33,867 bases of DNA, taken from positions 1-33,867 of the forward strand of contig NZ_JAQMSD010000036.1 of NCBI RefSeq assembly GCF_028330525.1. Direction: 5' to 3'. The DNA is from Spirulina sp. CS-785/01 (lineage in GTDB: Bacteria > Cyanobacteriota > Cyanobacteriia > Cyanobacteriales > Spirulinaceae). Numbering within the stretch: the stretch's first letter is position 1; every line of letters starts with the position of its first letter. The position numbers and the translations under genes are program-made. Below the pieces are notes generated by a model. That model had not been told where the DNA came from and searched no databases. It saw only the letters and a list, made by a program, of their open reading frames with translations. Positions 30,688 through 33,867 of this stretch are shown here, in pieces.

Positions 30688-32559
30688 TTACTGATTACTG
30701 ATTACCTGGCCCCATAAATGTTGGCCAAAGTGAATATCTTGGGGGTGACGTTGGGGATAAATGCGATCGTCATACAACAATAAACCTTGCTCAATGCTCT
30801 CCACCTCTGCGGGTTGGAATCCTGAAAGAAAGCCATTTAATGGGATCACCTTATGACCCCGAAACAAGGGATATTCGTAAAAATCCCCCGGTAACACCGT
30901 ATAAAGGGGCAAATCAGGATGGCGGTCTAACCATTGGTAAATGCGTTGGAAAGGTTGATACAGCGTCTCTCGATGTACCATCATTTGCTCTAGTCGTGTC
31001 ATTTGTAACACCGATTTTTGTCCCTCGTAAGGAATTAAGGGACGATTAAAGCGAAAGGCTAGGGTAGAAACGGAAGCCAAAGCCGTTATGATGAGGAGGA
31101 GGCTTAAAAGCAGGTTAAACCAATTATTCCGCCATGACCAAACCGGACTGGTGGTGGGGACCGCAAACACCGCACAACTGATAAAATAACGACCTCTCCA
31201 AGGATCATAAGGCCCTGCAAAAGATTGGGTGACAAAAAACAAAATTGCTGCAACCGCAAGGGGGAAAAAGGGGCGAAAGGGTTTAAACCAAAGGCTACTG
31301 AATACCGTTAACCAAATGGGAACACCTAACAGTCCCCAAAAGGCAACATCTTCACTACTATAGGGGGGAGCAATAATAAAATCTTCTCTGGAGTTATTCG
31401 AGTTGTTTAAATTAATTCCAATTTGCTGAAAGGGAAATAAAAATACTTGTTTTGCGCCTTGATGCAGTTTAACAATTAAAGGGTGGCCGGGAAGTCCGTC
31501 TAAGGCAATAAAATGGGAACTATAGCGCACCATATTTTCTAGACCAAACTGGACTCTCTGGGGCAAGGAATTTTCTGTGTAGGCGTGTTCTTTAATTACT
31601 GCTTCACTGCCTACTGGATGCCCAAATTTGGCGTAATTTTGGGCATATCCAGAGGTCAAAAATACAATCAGCATTAAAAGCGGCAAAATTAATAAATATT
31701 GGCTTTTTTTAAAGGATTTAGTTTTAATAAAGAAAAAGAGAACGAGAAATAATAAACTGGGAATATAGAGTAAAGCGGAGGCTTTCATCCCCAAGGCTAA
31801 AGCAAACGGAAGACTTGCCAAAAAAGCATGAGTTAAAGACCTGTCTCTAAACCAAAGTAAGATAAAATAAACGCTGATTCCCAAACCACTCGCCATTAAT
31901 AAATCATTTTGATTGGATGTCATTTGTAAAATCACTTGGGAGAGGTTGAGAAAAACACAAGCAGATAATACAGATACAATGATTTTATTGGTAAAAATTA
32001 AAGTAATCCCCACAACTGCTAAACTTGCCGCCAAACCTGCAAAAAATTGCACAAGATTCATTAGCCTTTCATCTCCTAGGAAATAAAAAGCAATATTTAA
32101 ATAAGAACTATAAACTGGATGTATGACTTGCGGCCAGTAACTTGCCTCAAAAAAATCGGTGCTTTGATGCTGTATAAAATACATCACTCTGGGCAAATGA
32201 TATGCCAAACTATCCCAATTATAAGGGTAGAGAAAAAAGCCACTGATGAAGTTAACCAAAACTACCCCTAATGTAATCCCTATCCAGAGTTTGGGGATAA
32301 ATTTCAATCGCCCTATCTCTTGCTTTAAAACGAGAAATTGTTTATAATAATTAAAGCGATAAAAATAAATCAATCTATAGACCCAAAGACCTAGGGGAAA
32401 CAGCCAAATTAAACGCCAGAAAACGGGTTGACCTAAACTCTGGGTATAATCTAAAATAATTCCCCCTAAAATCAAAGCCATTAGGGATAAACAATAATCC
32501 CTGAGTAGGGGGGAAATGACCTGACTTAACCATCCTTGAGACGCTGAATTTAGTTCCAT
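30688..32559 (-). CDS. Polytopic membrane protein, GT39-like (GT-C) glycosyltransferase
   Basis: The 623-residue protein has about twelve hydrophobic segments. The first large loop has YNWDSLAYHLPRVMYFIQHQ (about 113-132), a W-D-(S/A)-L-A-Y-H-L-P motif found in dolichyl-phosphate-mannose-type GT-C proteins. The C-terminal part is soluble. It converges with the preceding gene cluster (11 nt between stops, holding a short tandem repeat) and would belong to the same surface-sugar pathway. Confidence 0.85.
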   Translation of the reverse strand: MELNSASQGWLSQVISPLLRDYCLSLMALILGGIILDYTQSLGQPVFWRLIWLFPLGLWVYRLIYFYRFNYYKQFLVLKQEIGRLKFIPKLWIGITLGVVLVNFISGFFLYPYNWDSLAYHLPRVMYFIQHQSTDFFEASYWPQVIHPVYSSYLNIAFYFLGDERLMNLVQFFAGLAASLAVVGITLIFTNKIIVSVLSACVFLNLSQVILQMTSNQNDLLMASGLGISVYFILLWFRDRSLTHAFLASLPFALALGMKASALLYIPSLLFLVLFFFIKTKSFKKSQYLLILPLLMLIVFLTSGYAQNYAKFGHPVGSEAVIKEHAYTENSLPQRVQFGLENMVRYSSHFIALDGLPGHPLIVKLHQGAKQVFLFPFQQIGINLNNSNNSREDFIIAPPYSSEDVAFWGLLGVPIWLTVFSSLWFKPFRPFFPLAVAAILFFVTQSFAGPYDPWRGRYFISCAVFAVPTTSPVWSWRNNWFNLLLSLLLIITALASVSTLAFRFNRPLIPYEGQKSVLQMTRLEQMMVHRETLYQPFQRIYQWLDRHPDLPLYTVLPGDFYEYPLFRGHKVIPLNGFLSGFQPAEVESIEQGLLLYDDRIYPQRHPQDIHFGQHLWGQVISNQ

Positions 32560-32584
32560 TAATTAATCCTTAATACTCAATTTT

Positions 32585-33007
32585 ATGAAATATCACGTAA
32601 TTTATGATGGTAACTGTAATCTATGTGTTACCTTAACCCAACTGCTCGAACAATTCGATCGCGGTGAATTATTCGATTATATTCCCATGCAGGACGATCG
32701 CACCCTCGCACAATTCCACCTTACCCCCCAAGACGGGGACGCGGGAATGATTGTCCTCGAAGACCAAAACCCCTCCCATCGGTGGCAAGGCAGCGACGCA
32801 GTGGAAAAAATCGCCGAACTCCTCCCCACCGGAGATTTGTGGATGGCGGCCTATCGCAGTATTCCTGGCTTAAAAGATGTGGGGGATCAGGTGTATGCTC
32901 AAGTGCGAGATCATCGTTATGAGTGGTTTGGGAAACGAGACTCCACCTATTCTTCCGCCTACCCCTGTCAATGTCCCCCGACATCGGATCCCTCAACTGT
33001 GGAATAA
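32585..33007 (+). CDS. DCC family thiol-disulfide oxidoreductase-like protein (DUF393)
   Basis: The 140-residue protein has the family motif YDGNCNLCVTLTQLLE near 7-22, with the C-x2-C pair at C11 and C14, and GSDAVEKIAELLP and YRSIPGLKDVGDQVYAQVRD further on. It is thought to act as a thiol-disulfide enzyme in the cytoplasm. The last 15 nt overlap the convergent hypothetical gene. Confidence 0.9.
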   Translation: MKYHVIYDGNCNLCVTLTQLLEQFDRGELFDYIPMQDDRTLAQFHLTPQDGDAGMIVLEDQNPSHRWQGSDAVEKIAELLPTGDLWMAAYRSIPGLKDVGDQVYAQVRDHRYEWFGKRDSTYSSAYPCQCPPTSDPSTVE

Positions 33008-33415
33008 TAGGAACACTTGGCGGCAAAAATTTTGCATTTTGGCCACCACATCGGGTTTAGGAGGAGACACCCCTTCTAACTCCCAATTGTGAACAGTGGA
33101 CAATCGCCAAGCCTCCCCATTATGATTAAAGGCTGCGGTTTCCAAGCCAATTAACTGATAGGTTTTCTCCAGGGGGTCTTCGTGAAAGCGAATTTGCACC
33201 AAAATACTGCGTCCTTGAAAGCGAGGACTCCACCCTGGCAGATGAAACCCAATATCAATAGACTCTGGATCGACCCATTCTTGGGTATCCGGGTCATTAC
33301 ACCAAGGTTTTAAGTCCGCTTTAGCATCGGGGAACTCGGCCTTGAATAGATTGACCACCGCAGCAATTTTGCTGGTAAGTTGTACGCTTCTTGCCTGTTC
33401 TGCTGCATTCACCAT
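32993..33415 (-). CDS. Conserved-looking hypothetical protein
   Basis: The 140-residue soluble protein contains LKPWCNDPDTQEWVDPESID near 55-74, then IGFHLPGWSPRFQGRSILVQ and ends near KMQNFCRQVF. I do not recognise a family. It has no signal peptide or membrane segment. Codon use is like its neighbours. Its 3' end overlaps the DCC gene. Confidence 0.65.
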   Translation of the reverse strand: MVNAAEQARSVQLTSKIAAVVNLFKAEFPDAKADLKPWCNDPDTQEWVDPESIDIGFHLPGWSPRFQGRSILVQIRFHEDPLEKTYQLIGLETAAFNHNGEAWRLSTVHNWELEGVSPPKPDVVAKMQNFCRQVFLLFHS

Positions 33416-33489
33416 ACTTCTCCTTGACGGGAATCTTTCGTAAAGGGTTGTTGTTATATATTTTTACCAAAAATAATGGGTCTAAAGCC

Positions 33490-33867
33490 TCGCCCTTTTA
33501 GGGCGACTTGATGCTATAATACTTTTGTGTAGGTTTATCTCACGTAAAATGCTCGTCTTAGAGTTCAAGGCTAAAGGAAAACCAACTCAATACAGTGCCA
33601 TTGATGAGGCCATCCGAACGGCTCAATTCATCCGCAATAAAGCAATCCGTTTTTGGATGGATAATTTAGGAGTTGGACAAAAAGACTTGTATCGCCTCAG
33701 CAAGGTACTTAGAGATGAGTTTCCTTTTGCTAAAGCCTTAAACTCTAGCGCGTGCCAAGCATCTATTGAGAGAGCTTATTCTGCCATTGCTAGGTTCTAT
33801 GATAATTGCAAAAAGAGTATTCCTGGCAAGAAAGGCTACCCTCAGTTTAAGAAGAACTGTCGGTCAG
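33490..33867 (+). mobile_element. Left end of an IS200/IS605-type (tnpB) element, truncated by the window edge
   Basis: TCGCCC-TTTT-AGGGCGA (33490-33506) is a left-end hairpin, and tnpB starts 43 nt further on. A perfect -10 box TATAAT lies at 33515-33520 just after the hairpin; no strong -35 box is seen. The element runs off the window. It need not be the same copy or family as the one at position 1. Confidence 0.75.
33549..33867 (+). CDS. tnpB: TnpB-like RNA-guided nuclease, N-terminal part
   Basis: From ATG 33549 the frame is open to the window edge (106 codons), reading MLVLEFKAKGKPTQYSAIDE, then AIRTAQFIRNKAIRFWMDN and SSACQASIERAYSAIARFYD, then KKSIPGKKGYPQFKK. The Q-F-I-R-N-K region and the G-x-P-x-F-K motif are the N-terminal helix-turn-helix-like and OB-like parts of TnpB. 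The RuvC catalytic residues are outside the window, so activity cannot be judged. Confidence 0.92.
   Translation, partial: MLVLEFKAKGKPTQYSAIDEAIRTAQFIRNKAIRFWMDNLGVGQKDLYRLSKVLRDEFPFAKALNSSACQASIERAYSAIARFYDNCKKSIPGKKGYPQFKKNCRS

Overview
The window is cyanobacterial. HIP1 octamers (GCGATCGC) occur throughout, there are heptanucleotide short tandem repeats of the TTCCCTG and TGTTTAC type, and most proteins are of types familiar from filamentous cyanobacteria. The species cannot be named from sequence reading alone. Pieces of IS200/IS605-type tnpB elements lie at both edges (C-terminal end at 3-104, N-terminal end at 33549-33867), so the window sits between two mobile elements.

Left part (144-6365): ordinary chromosomal genes. 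These are moaA, an ABC-F ATPase, a DUF6653-like membrane protein, a glutathione S-transferase, a ferrochelatase-fold protein with a histidine-rich tail, and a small two-helix membrane protein, separated by cyanobacterial repeats.

Centre (6470-21309): a CRISPR-Cas locus transcribed on the minus strand, of the Myxan (DevR/DevS/DevT, Cmx) type I branch. The order in the direction of transcription is: WYL regulator, 71-residue unknown protein, cas6, cas3, cas8 (cmx8), cas7 (devR), cas5 (devS), leader 2, array 2 (13 repeats), a DUF6888/DUF6887 pair, a cas4-cas1 fusion, cas2, a leader fragment, an MNT/HEPN pair, leader 1, array 1 (13 repeats). Upstream of all this, a third leader with one repeat sits directly in front of a UPF0175/DUF3368 toxin-antitoxin pair. 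Cas4-Cas1 and Cas2 would acquire spacers, Cas6 would cut the repeat hairpin, Cas5/7/8 would form the surveillance complex and Cas3 would degrade the target.

The most unusual material is non-coding. (1) The third leader and single repeat end 14 nt before the antitoxin start codon, so the leader may drive the toxin-antitoxin operon through a Cas6 site. (2) Two degenerate solitary repeats that keep the repeat hairpin lie in the cas8-cas7 gap and upstream of the cas operon; they recall CreA or Cas-regulating crRNA-like elements. (3) Leader 2 carries the last two codons and stop of a cas2 gene, which shows that array 2 is a copied cas2-leader-array junction. (4) The MNT/HEPN pair lies between two copies of the same leader segment.

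Right part (21313-33415): a surface-polysaccharide cluster. It starts with a 5'-truncated GT4 glycosyltransferase joined to leader 3, followed by GT2, GT-A-like, GT4, GT2, GT39-like membrane, GT4 and LIC_10190-like genes, with a Uma2-like gene in the middle. A convergent GT39-like gene, a DCC-family thiol-disulfide protein and a hypothetical protein come before the right tnpB.
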